NCBI RefSeq assembly: GCF_024168645.1
Contig: NZ_JALJWF010000001.1
Span: 6,141,501 to 6,205,500, forward strand
DNA length: 64,000 bases
Reading direction: 5' to 3'
Source: Pseudomonas sp. GGS8
GTDB lineage: Bacteria; Pseudomonadota; Gammaproteobacteria; Pseudomonadales; Pseudomonadaceae
Below, one piece after another: positions 35,746-43,709 of the stretch (its first letter is position 1; the number at the start of each line of letters is the position of its first letter). A program made the translations under genes and the position numbers. The notes beneath the pieces are model-generated. The model did no database searches, was not told the origin of the DNA, and saw nothing but the letters and a program-made list of their open reading frames with translations.

Positions 35746-36858
35746 TCAATCGTTGACCAGTTTCCCAACCCGAATCGGCTCGCGCCCGGCGACTTTCGCC
35801 TGCCAGGTGCCCGGTTGCGTGTAGCGCCCGCGATCGAGGGCAAACAGTACGCCGCTGGTCCCGGCACACACGGTGGTAACCCGGTCGCTCAACGGATCGA
35901 CCACTTCAAACAACGCGTCGCCCCGCTCCACCCATTCGCCCGAGTCCCGCAGAAAACTGACCACCCCGTGGTGCGGCGCAAACAGGTACTCGGTGCCTTC
36001 GAACGGCAGGCCTTCACAGCATTCGCTCGGTGCCGGCGGCCAGGTGCCGGTGATGAAACCCTGTTCGGCGAGGAACCCCAGGATCGCCTCGCAATTGGCC
36101 TGGGCCTGATCGACCCGTGTATCGCCCATGCTGCCCAGCTCCAGCGTGGTCGCCAGGTTGGCCGGCGGGATCGCCGCCTCGGGAAATGCCCGCGCCAGAC
36201 GCAACCACGGCGTGGAACAGGACTCGTCGAAAGAGCTGCCACCGGAATCCTCACACAGCAACGCCACCCCGGCCTTCAACCGAGCGGCCAGGGAGCGCCA
36301 TTGCGGCCAATGCTGCGGCAAGGCATAGAGGTGAATCGCCGCATCGAAATCGCAATGCAAGTCGAGGGTAATGTCGGCCTCGCAGGCGTGGCGCAGCAGC
36401 AAGCGGTGCATGGCTTCCAGCTGCGAAAGCGGTGCCGGCAAACCGTCGAGCACCTGGCCCATGGTCTGGCGGATCAGTGCGATGTTGGCCTGGGCGTCAT
36501 CACCCAATTGATCGCCGATCAACGCGGCCACCGGGGCGCTGAGTTCAACGAACGAACGGTTGAAGTTCTTGCCGCTGCCCAATTCGAAGCGACCCATGTG
36601 GCTGCCTTGCAGGTGCTGATCGAGGCCGATCGGATTGGCCACCGGCACCAGTTCGATGATGCCCTGCAGTTGCCCCTGGGTTTCGAGCTCGGCCAGACGC
36701 TTCTTCAGTTCCCAGGCGGTGCGCATGCCCGGCAGTTCGTCCGCGTGCAGGCTGGCCTGGATGTAAACCTTGCGAGTGCCCGCGCCATAACGAAACACGC
36801 TGAGCGTGCGTTCAGTCCCCAGATGGCTCCAGGGCAGTGAATGATCGATGCGTTGCAT
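35746..36858 (-). CDS. M14-family succinylglutamate desuccinylase/aspartoacylase-like protein
   Basis: A 370-residue zinc amidohydrolase of the AstE/AspA group. Zinc ligands are His38 and Glu41 in LHADELPGM and the later His in DLHCDFDAAIH; the FNRSF stretch gives the substrate-binding Arg. The C-terminal 80 residues form a beta-barrel (GVVSFLRDSGEWVERGDALFEVVDPL) with a biotinyl-like fold. It removes an acyl group from an amino acid-like substrate, probably in the cytosol. ATG 36858 chosen over a frame start 25 codons upstream. A decayed amino-acid-binding-protein gene lies just upstream, so it may once have been part of an uptake operon. Confidence 0.86.
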   Translation of the reverse strand: MQRIDHSLPWSHLGTERTLSVFRYGAGTRKVYIQASLHADELPGMRTAWELKKRLAELETQGQLQGIIELVPVANPIGLDQHLQGSHMGRFELGSGKNFNRSFVELSAPVAALIGDQLGDDAQANIALIRQTMGQVLDGLPAPLSQLEAMHRLLLRHACEADITLDLHCDFDAAIHLYALPQHWPQWRSLAARLKAGVALLCEDSGGSSFDESCSTPWLRLARAFPEAAIPPANLATTLELGSMGDTRVDQAQANCEAILGFLAEQGFITGTWPPAPSECCEGLPFEGTEYLFAPHHGVVSFLRDSGEWVERGDALFEVVDPLSDRVTTVCAGTSGVLFALDRGRYTQPGTWQAKVAGREPIRVGKLVND

Positions 36859-36934
36859 GGCGACTCCTGAATACCTGAGCGATGAGGTCATCCTTGTGGG
36901 AACAAGCCTGTTGGCTCCCACAAAGTCCAGCATG

Positions 36935-36971
36935 AAAAAATGGCCAGCGCATCCACGGTGGCCATTTTTTT
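36935..36971. terminator. Bidirectional terminator
   Basis: AAAAAATGGCCA (36935-36946) and TGGCCATTTTTT (36959-36970) are perfect 12-base arms, giving a stem with T-runs on both strands. On the minus strand it terminates the pseudogene transcript. Confidence 0.85.
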
Positions 36972-36980
36972 ACGACGTAT

Positions 36981-37190
36981 TAATGGCTGTAAACATCGAA
37001 GTTGAAGTATTTGTCCTGCACTTGCTTTTACGTGCCGTTGGCGCGAATGTCAGTGATGGCGGTGTTGAATCTGTCCGCCAGCTCTTTATCGCCCTTGCGC
37101 ACGGCAATGCCGGCACCGCCGCCGAAGTACTTGGCGTCTTCATAGGTCGGGCCAACAAACGCGAAGCCTGGGTCGCACTGGCGATGAATA
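36981..37190 (-). pseudogene. Remnant of an amino-acid ABC transporter binding protein (C-terminal part)
   Basis: Reading leftward from about 37190 gives CDPGFAFVGPTYEDAKYFGGG, GIAVRKGDKELADRFNTAI and ITDIRANGT, then an in-frame TAA at 37028-37030, then KQVQDKYFNFDVYSH and the natural stop at 36981. This is the C-terminal about 70 residues of a HisJ/ArtJ-type binding protein, where a Tyr codon is expected at the internal stop. The N-terminal two-thirds is absent and no start is seen. The rest of 36859-37239 holds a hairpin and a terminator only. Confidence 0.85.
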
Positions 37191-37239
37191 ATTTTTTACG
37201 TCACATTGACCCGCCAACCGCCCCCACAAGAGAGACGTG

Positions 37240-37929
37240 ATGCCCGCGCTGAACCTGATCCAGCACCATCCTGCCGAAGGCCCCGGCGCCATTGCCGAAT
37301 GGGCCCGGTCCCGAGGCATTACCCTGAACGTGTTTCGTGCCGACCTCGGTCAGTTGCCGCCGATAAGCGCGGCACCGCTGATTCTGTTGGGCGGGCCGTA
37401 TGAATCCAGTGCCGGGCCGGCGTGGCTGGAAACAGAGCGTCAGTGGCTGGCGGGCAGTCTGGATCAGGGTGCGGCGGTGTTCGCGATTTGCCTGGGGGCG
37501 CAATTGCTGGCGCTGAGCCTGGGCGGCGATGTACGGCGGATGGCTCACACCGAAACCGGCTGGACTACCGTGACCTTTGCCGATGGTCCGGCGCTGAAGG
37601 TGCTGGAATGGCACGAAGACGCGATCGATCTACCACCCGCCGCGCAGTTGCTGGCCAGCAGTGAGGTGTGTGAGCAGCAGATGTATCGCGTTGGCCCGAC
37701 GCGGGTGGGATTACAGTTCCACCCGGAATGGAATGCCGAATCGGTGGCAATCCTCAATGAGCACTTTGGCGAGGAGTCGCCGCTGCCCCGGGAACCACAG
37801 GACAGCGCCGTTTACGCAGCGGTGTTTGACTGGTTGCAGGTGACACTGGATGGATGGTGGACAGTATCCTGTTGCGAGGGGGCTTGTCGGAACGCCGCAC
37901 CGCCCCGTTCGGCTGCGAAGCAGTCGTAA
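37240..37929 (+). CDS. Class I glutamine amidotransferase-like protein
   Basis: A 229-residue GATase1-fold protein with the nucleophile Cys84 in AICLGAQLLAL and the catalytic His/Glu pair in LQFHPEWN. The family includes GMP-synthase-like amidotransferases and gamma-glutamyl-amine hydrolases; the partner or substrate is unknown. AGAGAG precedes ATG 37240 (GTG at 37237 also possible). The last about 20 residues (from around residue 210) are encoded by a REP element and differ from the globular family, so the original C-terminus has probably been overwritten. Confidence 0.82.
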   Translation: MPALNLIQHHPAEGPGAIAEWARSRGITLNVFRADLGQLPPISAAPLILLGGPYESSAGPAWLETERQWLAGSLDQGAAVFAICLGAQLLALSLGGDVRRMAHTETGWTTVTFADGPALKVLEWHEDAIDLPPAAQLLASSEVCEQQMYRVGPTRVGLQFHPEWNAESVAILNEHFGEESPLPREPQDSAVYAAVFDWLQVTLDGWWTVSCCEGACRNAAPPRSAAKQS

Positions 37930-37999
37930 ATCCTTGGGGATCGCGGTGACTGGTTTGGGGCCGCTTCGCGACCCAACGGGGGCAAGCCCCCTCGCCACA
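37868..37999. repeat. Composite REP overlapping the amidotransferase 3' end
   Basis: The unit pairs TTGCGAGGGGGCTTGTCGG with CAAGCCCCCTCGCCACA and has the same internal bases (CCGTTCGGCTGCGAAGCAGTCG region) as 17849-17964. It supplies the last codons and stop of the amidotransferase gene. Confidence 0.8.
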
Positions 38000-38021
38000 T
38001 TTGATCACCTGTACTTGAACG

Positions 38022-38456
38022 TCAGCATTCGCAACCGATGACCGTCTTGGCGGTGCGAGCAACCGCAACACTCAACTCAAACCCTTCATCCAGCCACCCG
38101 GTCACCCCGCCGATCATCTCCTTGACCGGGTAACCCAGCGCCGCCAGTTTCACCGCGGCCTTGTTGGCGCCGTTGCAGTGAGGTCCGGCGCAATAGACCA
38201 CAAACAGCGTGGACTTTGGATAGGCGGCCAGGCCATCAGCCGTGATCAATCGACTCGGAATGTTGATCGCGCCCGGCACATGTCCGCGTTCGAACGCCAA
38301 CGATCCGCGCACGTCCACCAAAACAAAATCCACCTCGCCGGCCTCTTGGCTGCTGTAGACATCGGAACAATCGGTTTCGAAGGTCAGACGATTGCTGAAG
38401 TGCATCAGGGCGATGGCGGACGGGGCTGCGGGAATCTCGCGAACCAGGCTAGGCAT
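38022..38456 (-). CDS. Single-domain rhodanese
   Basis: A 144-residue rhodanese (sulfur carrier or sulfurtransferase) with the CH2A-like DFVLVDVRGSLAFERGHVPGAINIP stretch and the active-site loop YCAGPHCNGANKAA, in which the first Cys is the persulfide site. The hydrophobic end IGGVTGWLDEGF is typical. It is divergent from the FtrA-like regulator, a pairing often seen in Pseudomonas, so it is a likely target. Cytosolic. Confidence 0.88.
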   Translation of the reverse strand: MPSLVREIPAAPSAIALMHFSNRLTFETDCSDVYSSQEAGEVDFVLVDVRGSLAFERGHVPGAINIPSRLITADGLAAYPKSTLFVVYCAGPHCNGANKAAVKLAALGYPVKEMIGGVTGWLDEGFELSVAVARTAKTVIGCEC

Positions 38457-38557
38457 GGGCTGTACTCCAAAGTCTCAGTGGGTGTGAGAAAACTGTATCT
38501 GCTCCGGCCTTGCCGCTACAGTGGCGCACAAGACACTCACCGGGAATTTTCCGCCAA

Positions 38558-39529
38558 ATGCAGCCCACCCCAGGTTTAGTCGCGATTCTGGCCTACGACG
38601 GCCTCTGCACCTTCGAATTCGGCATTGCCGTGGAGATCTTCGGCCTGGCACGGCCAGAGTTCGATTTCCCCTGGTACGAGCACCGCATCGTCGCCGTCGA
38701 CCAAGGGCCGATGCGCGCCATGGGTGGCATTCAGGTGCTGGCCGACGGCGGGATGGAACTGCTTGAGCGCGCCCGAACCATCATCATCCCCGGCTGGCGC
38801 GACCGCAGCGCACCGGTGCCCGAGCCCTTGCTCTGCGCCCTGCGTCAGGCCCATGCCCGGGGCGCGCGGTTGCTGTCGATCTGTTCCGGGGTATTCGTAC
38901 TGGCGGCCACCGGCTTGCTGGATGGTCACGGCGCCACCACCCATTGGCGCTACACCGCTGAACTGGCCGAGCGTTTCCCGAACATTCTGGTGGATCCGGA
39001 TGTGCTCTATGTCGATTCGGGTCAGTTGATTACTTCGGCCGGCAGCGCCGCGGGCATCGATGCTTGCCTGCACTTGGTCGCGCGGGATTTCGGCACACAG
39101 GTGGCCAACTCGGTGGCGCGGCGCTTGGTGATGTCGCCGCAACGCACCGGCGGCCAGGCGCAGTTCATTCCTTCACCGGTCAGCCCGACGCCGCGCAGCG
39201 ATCTGTCGCGGGTCATGCAGTGGGCGCGGGAACGTCTGCACGAACCGTTGGAGGTTCGCGACCTCGCCAGCGAGGCGGCCATGAGTGAGCGCACGTTCCT
39301 TCGGCGGTTCACCGAAGCCAGCGGTATGCCGCCCAAAGCGTGGCTACAGCATGAACGTCTCGCCCGAGCCCGCGAGCTGTTGGAGAGCACGAGTCAAAAT
39401 ACTGAGCAAATTGCCCTGCACTGCGGTTATCGCTCGGCGGAGAGTTTCCGGGTGGCATTTCGCAGCGTGGTCGGCGTGCCGCCTTCGGTGTATCGGGAGC
39501 GGTTTGGGCGCAAGGTCAGCGCTGTTTGA
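38558..39529 (+). CDS. ftrA: FtrA/GlxA-type AraC transcriptional regulator
   Basis: A 323-residue protein combining an N-terminal DJ-1/PfpI (GATase1-like) domain and a C-terminal AraC double helix-turn-helix. The first has AILAYDGLCTFEFGIAVE and LLSICSGVFVLAATGLLDG, then ATTHWRYTAELAERFP; the second ends IALHCGYRSAESFRVAFRSVVGVPPSVYRERF. It resembles the regulator FtrA. I use ATG 38558; a TTG at 38510 is in frame. It is divergent from the rhodanese gene and probably controls it. Confidence 0.86.
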   Translation: MQPTPGLVAILAYDGLCTFEFGIAVEIFGLARPEFDFPWYEHRIVAVDQGPMRAMGGIQVLADGGMELLERARTIIIPGWRDRSAPVPEPLLCALRQAHARGARLLSICSGVFVLAATGLLDGHGATTHWRYTAELAERFPNILVDPDVLYVDSGQLITSAGSAAGIDACLHLVARDFGTQVANSVARRLVMSPQRTGGQAQFIPSPVSPTPRSDLSRVMQWARERLHEPLEVRDLASEAAMSERTFLRRFTEASGMPPKAWLQHERLARARELLESTSQNTEQIALHCGYRSAESFRVAFRSVVGVPPSVYRERFGRKVSAV

Positions 39530-39790
39530 ATTCTCTTCAGTCCAAGGGCGTTATAGACCGCCCCCATCACGCTTTATCAATGGCGATAAAAACAATAAGG
39601 ACTCATGAGAAATCGCGCTAATTTATCGCCAATCTTAATATCAAATATCTCGACTCCTCACCCGCCGCGATTAGTAAAACAATATTAAACATTACGCTTG
39701 CGCAGCCCATTGCATATTTATCCGCGCCTGCTTAACTGCAAAAACTGCTGATGACAGCAGTGCCCCGCAAACACCACGGAAGGAATCGTT
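39530..39790 (+). promoter_or_regulatory. AT-rich leader before the GDL-peptide cluster
   Basis: The segment from about 39590 to 39740 is clearly lower in GC than either flank, and no convincing ORF is present. ACTGCTG-atga-CAGCAGT at 39744-39761 is a perfect 7-bp hairpin 30 bases before the first small gene. It probably holds the promoter and 5' leader of the cluster, but no boxes can be assigned with confidence. Confidence 0.4.
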
Positions 39791-39979
39791 ATGAGCAGTT
39801 CAACCCGCCATAGCATGCCCCCCTATGGGGTGGCCATCCAAAGCGCGATCAAGGCCGGCGACCTGCCGCAAATGAAGACGCTGTTGAAACAACGCGATGT
39901 CTCCACACCCGAAAACAAAGAGCTCAGTACCGCATACGAACAGTTGGCGAAGGAAGTTGCACGCCTGGAAAAGCACTGA
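39791..39979 (+). CDS. GDL-motif DUF1843 peptide (stand-alone), putative RiPP precursor
   Basis: A 62-residue protein consisting of little more than a DUF1843 domain: MPPYGVAIQSAIKAGDLPQM, then a charged helical end (LAKEVARLEKH). It lacks a signal peptide and has no Cys. The same core, P-x-Y-[AG]-x-[AP]-[IV]-Q-x-A-x2-[AS]-G-D-L-x-Q-[ML]-K, closes the next two proteins. It is followed at 41535 by a radical SAM/SPASM protein, a combination pointing to peptide modification. AGGAA is 5 bases before the ATG. The role as modified substrate is inference. Confidence 0.75.
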   Translation: MSSSTRHSMPPYGVAIQSAIKAGDLPQMKTLLKQRDVSTPENKELSTAYEQLAKEVARLEKH

Positions 39980-40018
39980 TCGCTGTTTCCTTTCCCTATT
40001 GCAATGGAGGCAATAATT

Positions 40019-40654
40019 ATGTCTGGTTCTAATCAGCAACCTGTCGGCCTGTTCCCACTCTGCTACCGAATTGGTACTTCGGCCGCGGGGGCACAAAACC
40101 TGGCACTCAATCTTCTGGTTTTTACCCCAGATCAAACGGTAAGCGGCACTGCCGAAATCACTCAGGCCACTAACCCGCCATTGGATGTGCACTCCGATGT
40201 CTGGGGCGAATACACCTACATGACGGTCATGAGCCCTGGCGTCAGCAAGATCCTGATCACCGCTCAAGGCAATAACGGCGGCCCGGCCTCGAACTCCTTC
40301 GTGAATTTCAAGCTGCACTTGGTGGTCGGTAGCGACTGGAGAGAAGGCGTCGCCAATTACGAATACTTCAATGGTGAGCGGTGGGTCCAAGTCACTGCCC
40401 CCGCCCACCTCGTCGAGTCAGTACCCTCCAACGCTTATAAATCAGTGCCTTTGGAGCCCGGCCCGGTCATTCCAGCCTATCCACCGATCATGCCGCTGTA
40501 CGCCGCACCGATTCAAAGTGCAATGGCCAGCGGTGATCTGGCTCAGATGAAAAACCTGTCGCGCCTGGCCCAACAACAACTGGATCAACAACCCCAACTG
40601 CAGAGTGCGCTTGAAACGGCCAAGGGCGAAATCAGCCGGCAGGAACGCCGCTGA
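40019..40654 (+). CDS. DUF1842-DUF1843 fusion protein, putative GDL-motif precursor
   Basis: A 211-residue protein. Residues about 1-140 are a DUF1842 domain (beta-rich, VGLFPLCYRIGTSAAGA, NLLVFTPDQTVSGTAEIT, then VVGSDWREGVANYEYFNGERWV); residues about 155-211 are a DUF1843 domain with APIQSAMASGDLAQMKNL. A Pro-rich linker (PGPVIPAYPPIMPLY) joins them. GGAGG is 8 bases before ATG 40019; a spurious frame start lies at 40004. Its DUF1843 domain matches those of its two neighbours. Function unknown; the first domain could be a carrier or leader for the second. Confidence 0.78.
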   Translation: MSGSNQQPVGLFPLCYRIGTSAAGAQNLALNLLVFTPDQTVSGTAEITQATNPPLDVHSDVWGEYTYMTVMSPGVSKILITAQGNNGGPASNSFVNFKLHLVVGSDWREGVANYEYFNGERWVQVTAPAHLVESVPSNAYKSVPLEPGPVIPAYPPIMPLYAAPIQSAMASGDLAQMKNLSRLAQQQLDQQPQLQSALETAKGEISRQERR

Positions 40655-40708
40655 CCCGCCAACGAAACATGCCCGAGTTGTCCAGAATACAAATAAGGGA
40701 GTAGCACC

Positions 40709-41290
40709 ATGTCAATCGGACTTTTTCATACCCGCCTGAATGTCAGCAATCATCTACTGGGCGCACCGGTTTTAACCCTGGATCTGCTGGTAGATACCGT
40801 AAAGAAAAAAGTCAGCGGGGTTGCCAGCATTTTCCAAAGCACCTATCCGCCTCTCAACTTCCGTGCCCGTGTATGGGGTGAGTACTCCGAGGCCAAACTG
40901 GTGCCGACGGCCGAGAACCACATCATCCTCACCCTGGCGGGCAGCCCGAGCGGCCCTCTCAGCCAGATCGCCCAGACTTTCGGCTTGAAAGGCATCTTAG
41001 GCGCCGATTGGGCGAGCGGTTATGTCGACTACAAGTACCAGGACCAGGGCATCTGGCATTACGTGAGACACGCAGCCGTCAGCCAGGCCCCCGTGATTGA
41101 ACGCCCAGAGTATCCGCACCATGCGGTGCCGCTCTATGCCGTCGCGGTACAGCAAGCGCAAGCCAGCGGTGATCTGGCGCAACTGAAGTCCGTGGTGAGC
41201 CAGGGTGAACAGCAACTGGCCAACAGCGGTGCCCTGCGCAGCGCGCTGGAGCAACTGAACGCTGAAATCGCCCGCCTGGAGGCCCGCTAG
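40709..41290 (+). CDS. Second DUF1842-DUF1843 fusion protein, putative GDL-motif precursor
   Basis: A 193-residue paralogue of the preceding protein. The DUF1842 part reads SIGLFHTRLNVSNHLLGAPV, LDLLVDTVKKKVSGVASIFQ and LGADWASGYVDYKYQDQGIW; the C-terminal DUF1843 part begins near residue 138 with VPLYAVAVQQAQASGDLAQL and ends in a Glu/Arg-rich helix (LNAEIARLEAR). Linker EYPHHAVPLY is again Pro-containing. GGGAG precedes the ATG. The gap after it holds a REP and the leader of the radical SAM gene. The paralogues differ most in DUF1842 and least around GDL. Confidence 0.78.
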   Translation: MSIGLFHTRLNVSNHLLGAPVLTLDLLVDTVKKKVSGVASIFQSTYPPLNFRARVWGEYSEAKLVPTAENHIILTLAGSPSGPLSQIAQTFGLKGILGADWASGYVDYKYQDQGIWHYVRHAAVSQAPVIERPEYPHHAVPLYAVAVQQAQASGDLAQLKSVVSQGEQQLANSGALRSALEQLNAEIARLEAR

Positions 41291-41313
41291 CCCCAGTCAG
41301 TTAAGCGCAACCC

Positions 41314-41420
41314 CATGTGGGAGCGGGCTTGCTCGCGAAGGCGGCACAGTCAACATTGATGTCGCCGGACACACCGCTTTCGCGGGCACGTCGGATCGCC
41401 GCACCGCCGCTCTCACAGGG
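41314..41420. repeat. REP doublet inside the GDL cluster
   Basis: The left arm CATGTGGGAGCGGGCTTGCT and right arm GCACGTCGGATCGCCGC followed by CTCTCACAGG are mixed-type, like those at 26.3 and 30.2 kb. The REP separates the third small gene from the radical SAM gene. Confidence 0.75.
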
Positions 41421-41534
41421 TCCGCATTATTGACCAATAACAAAAGGTAAATCCGGTCGCGCCATTGACTCAAGGAAGGCGCGAACACTTCGATGGATTC
41501 GTACCGCGCACGCGTTGGTGCGCAAGGATTTCCC

Positions 41535-42998
41535 ATGTCAGACAGTCGCCCTGCCCGCTACCTCAGTGAAACCGACCTAAAACGCTACGTGCCGGTGCAT
41601 GTGGTCTGGGAAATCACTCTGGCCTGCGATCTCAAATGCCTGCATTGCGGCTCCCGCGCCGGCCATCGACGTCCCGATGAACTGAATACCCGGGAATGCC
41701 TGGATGTCATCGACTCCCTGGCGGCACTCGGCACCCGCGAAATCACCCTGATCGGCGGCGAAGCCTATTTGCGCAAGGACTGGACCCAACTGATCCAGGC
41801 CATCCACGATCACGGCATGTATTGCGCGATACAAACCGGTGGACGCAACCTGACGCCGGCGAAAATGCAGGCTGCCGTGGATGCCGGGCTCAATGGCGTC
41901 GGTGTGTCACTGGATGGACTGGCCCCACTGCATGACGCAGTACGCAATGTTCCGGGCTCGTTCGACAAGGCGGTGGACACCTTGCGACGTGCCAAACAGT
42001 CCGGGCTGGCAGTGAGCGTCAACACACAAATCGGCGCGGCCACATTGCCCGACTTGCCCGAATTGATGGACCTGATCATCGACCTCGGCGCCACTCATTG
42101 GCAGATCCAGCTGACGGTCGCCATGGGCAATGCCGTCGATCACCCCGAACTGTTGCTGCAACCCTATCAGCTGCTGGAGGTGATGCCGTTGCTGGCGCGT
42201 CTCTACCGCGAAGGGGTCGATCGCGGCCTGCTGATGAACGTGGGCAACAATATTGGTTACTACGGCCCCTACGAGCACATGTGGCGTGGTTTCGGCGATG
42301 AGCGCGTGCACTGGAGCGGCTGCGCCGCGGGCCAGACCGTACTGGCGCTGGAGGCCGACGGCACGGTAAAGGGTTGCCCGTCATTGGCCACGGTGGGGTT
42401 TTCGGGTGGCAACGTGCGCAACATGAGCCTGCACGATATCTGGCACTACAGCGAAGGCATGCACTTTGGTCGCCTGCGATCGGTCGACGACCTGTGGGGC
42501 TACTGCCGAAGCTGCTATTACAACGACGTCTGCCGTGGCGGTTGTACCTGGACCTCGCACTCCCTTCTTGGCAAACCCGGTAACAATCCCTACTGCCATT
42601 ACCGCGCCCTGGACCTGCAGAAGCATGGGCTGCGCGAGCGCATCGTCAAACTCGAGGACGCGGCAAAAACCTCCTTCGCCGTCGGACGCTTTGATTTGAT
42701 TACCGAACGCATCGATACCGGCGAGAAGGTGAACAGCGTCAGCGACAGCGGCCAGGTGATCAAACTGGCCTGGGCGAACCAGGGCCAGAAATCGCCGGAC
42801 GAAGGACGTATTCCACCGCAACTGGCACTGTGTCGTGGTTGCTTGCAGTACATCCATGCACACGAAGTGACGTGCCCCCACTGCGACGCCGATGTAGCCG
42901 CTGCGGAAGCCGTGCATCAGATAGACCGTGCCCGACAACAGGAAATCATCAACACGCTGACCGGCCTGCTGGGGTTGCCGCAAAATAACTTGATGTAA
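41535..42998 (+). CDS. Radical SAM/SPASM peptide maturase with C-terminal zinc ribbon
   Basis: A 487-residue enzyme. The radical SAM 4Fe-4S site is Cys31, Cys35 and Cys38 in LACDLKCLHCG. The SPASM domain shows the full pattern: Cys263, Cys281 (preceded by G-x4), Cys324-x2-Cys327-x5-Cys333-x3-Cys337 and Cys354, enough for two auxiliary clusters. A further knuckle, Cys433-x2-Cys436-x10-Cys447-x2-Cys450, follows the SPASM domain. Such enzymes form C-C, C-S or C-O crosslinks or epimerise peptide residues. I recall a maturase family named for association with GDL-motif peptides; the three DUF1843 proteins upstream fit that. AAGGA precedes ATG 41535. The actual modification is unknown. Confidence 0.85.
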   Translation: MSDSRPARYLSETDLKRYVPVHVVWEITLACDLKCLHCGSRAGHRRPDELNTRECLDVIDSLAALGTREITLIGGEAYLRKDWTQLIQAIHDHGMYCAIQTGGRNLTPAKMQAAVDAGLNGVGVSLDGLAPLHDAVRNVPGSFDKAVDTLRRAKQSGLAVSVNTQIGAATLPDLPELMDLIIDLGATHWQIQLTVAMGNAVDHPELLLQPYQLLEVMPLLARLYREGVDRGLLMNVGNNIGYYGPYEHMWRGFGDERVHWSGCAAGQTVLALEADGTVKGCPSLATVGFSGGNVRNMSLHDIWHYSEGMHFGRLRSVDDLWGYCRSCYYNDVCRGGCTWTSHSLLGKPGNNPYCHYRALDLQKHGLRERIVKLEDAAKTSFAVGRFDLITERIDTGEKVNSVSDSGQVIKLAWANQGQKSPDEGRIPPQLALCRGCLQYIHAHEVTCPHCDADVAAAEAVHQIDRARQQEIINTLTGLLGLPQNNLM

Positions 42999-43017
42999 CG
43001 TTTATGCCGACGCATCA

Positions 43018-43050
43018 CCAGGGAAGCGACCTCGCAGATCGCTTCCCTGG
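43018..43050 (+). terminator. Strong hairpin after the radical SAM gene (no U-run)
   Basis: CCAGGGAAGCGA (43018-43029) pairs perfectly with TCGCTTCCCTGG (43039-43050) around nine bases. No T-run follows on either strand, so it may be a 3' stability hairpin rather than a rho-independent terminator. Confidence 0.5.
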
Positions 43051-43093
43051 CACACCACCCGGCATGCGGGTCTGCGCGTTGCGAAAAGGACGG

Positions 43094-43459
43094 TTACTGA
43101 GCCGTCGGGTGTTCGACGATCAGCAATTCGATGTTCATTTTTTTCGCCCGGGTCAGCGCCGCCGTTATTTCAGCTTGCCTGGCCTGCGCTTCGGCTTGCG
43201 AACCGAACGGCCCGACCAGAATACGAACCTTTCCATTTTCCTTCACGACGTTGGGAACGAAGCTGTGCTCAATCAACCAGCCGCTCAGGTCACTGACCGC
43301 CTGGGGTGTCTCGCCACGCACTTCAACGTCCCACTGCGGGCCCGTTACCGCCGCGGGGACGGAGGCGACTGCCGGTTGCGGCTTTTGAGCGTCAACCCCC
43401 TTATCCTCACCGCATCCGGCCAGCGTCAGTACCGCGATTACCAAGACCATTTTGCGCAC
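43094..43459 (-). CDS. SPOR-domain lipoprotein
   Basis: A 121-residue protein with a lipoprotein signal (MRKMVLVIAVLTLAGC, lipobox LAGC; +2 is Gly, which favours the outer membrane). After a Pro/Ala linker comes a SPOR domain (about 45-118): WDVEVRGETPQAVSDL and RILVGPFGSQAEAQARQAEI. SPOR domains bind denuded peptidoglycan at division sites. It is convergent with the radical SAM gene and looks unrelated to it. Confidence 0.87.
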   Translation of the reverse strand: MRKMVLVIAVLTLAGCGEDKGVDAQKPQPAVASVPAAVTGPQWDVEVRGETPQAVSDLSGWLIEHSFVPNVVKENGKVRILVGPFGSQAEAQARQAEITAALTRAKKMNIELLIVEHPTAQ

Positions 43460-43709
43460 AACGCTTCCCTCAGAATGCTTAAAGTGAAGATTTTAACATC
43501 CATGGATCCATCTCGAGTGCCGCAAAATGGGCTCAAAACAACGAGAATGATGGTGGCGGCCTCTGTATAGTTACACCTTGGGAATTAATGCAGCATCTGC
43601 GCGTCAGAAAGAGGCACCCAAACTGTGAGACTTCGCACTAATCTATACCTAATACCGACCTCTGCACTGTCCGAACCAGGTGCCCTACAAAGCAATCAAG
43701 GAGAAAACC

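Noticed and set aside
1569..41420. Spaced palindromes resembling a CRISPR array
   Set aside because: They are scattered REP doublets with variable spacers and no regular repeat-spacer series or cas genes.
43570..43709. GacA-type upstream activating box before rsmE
   Set aside because: No TGTAAG-N6-CTTACA match is present.
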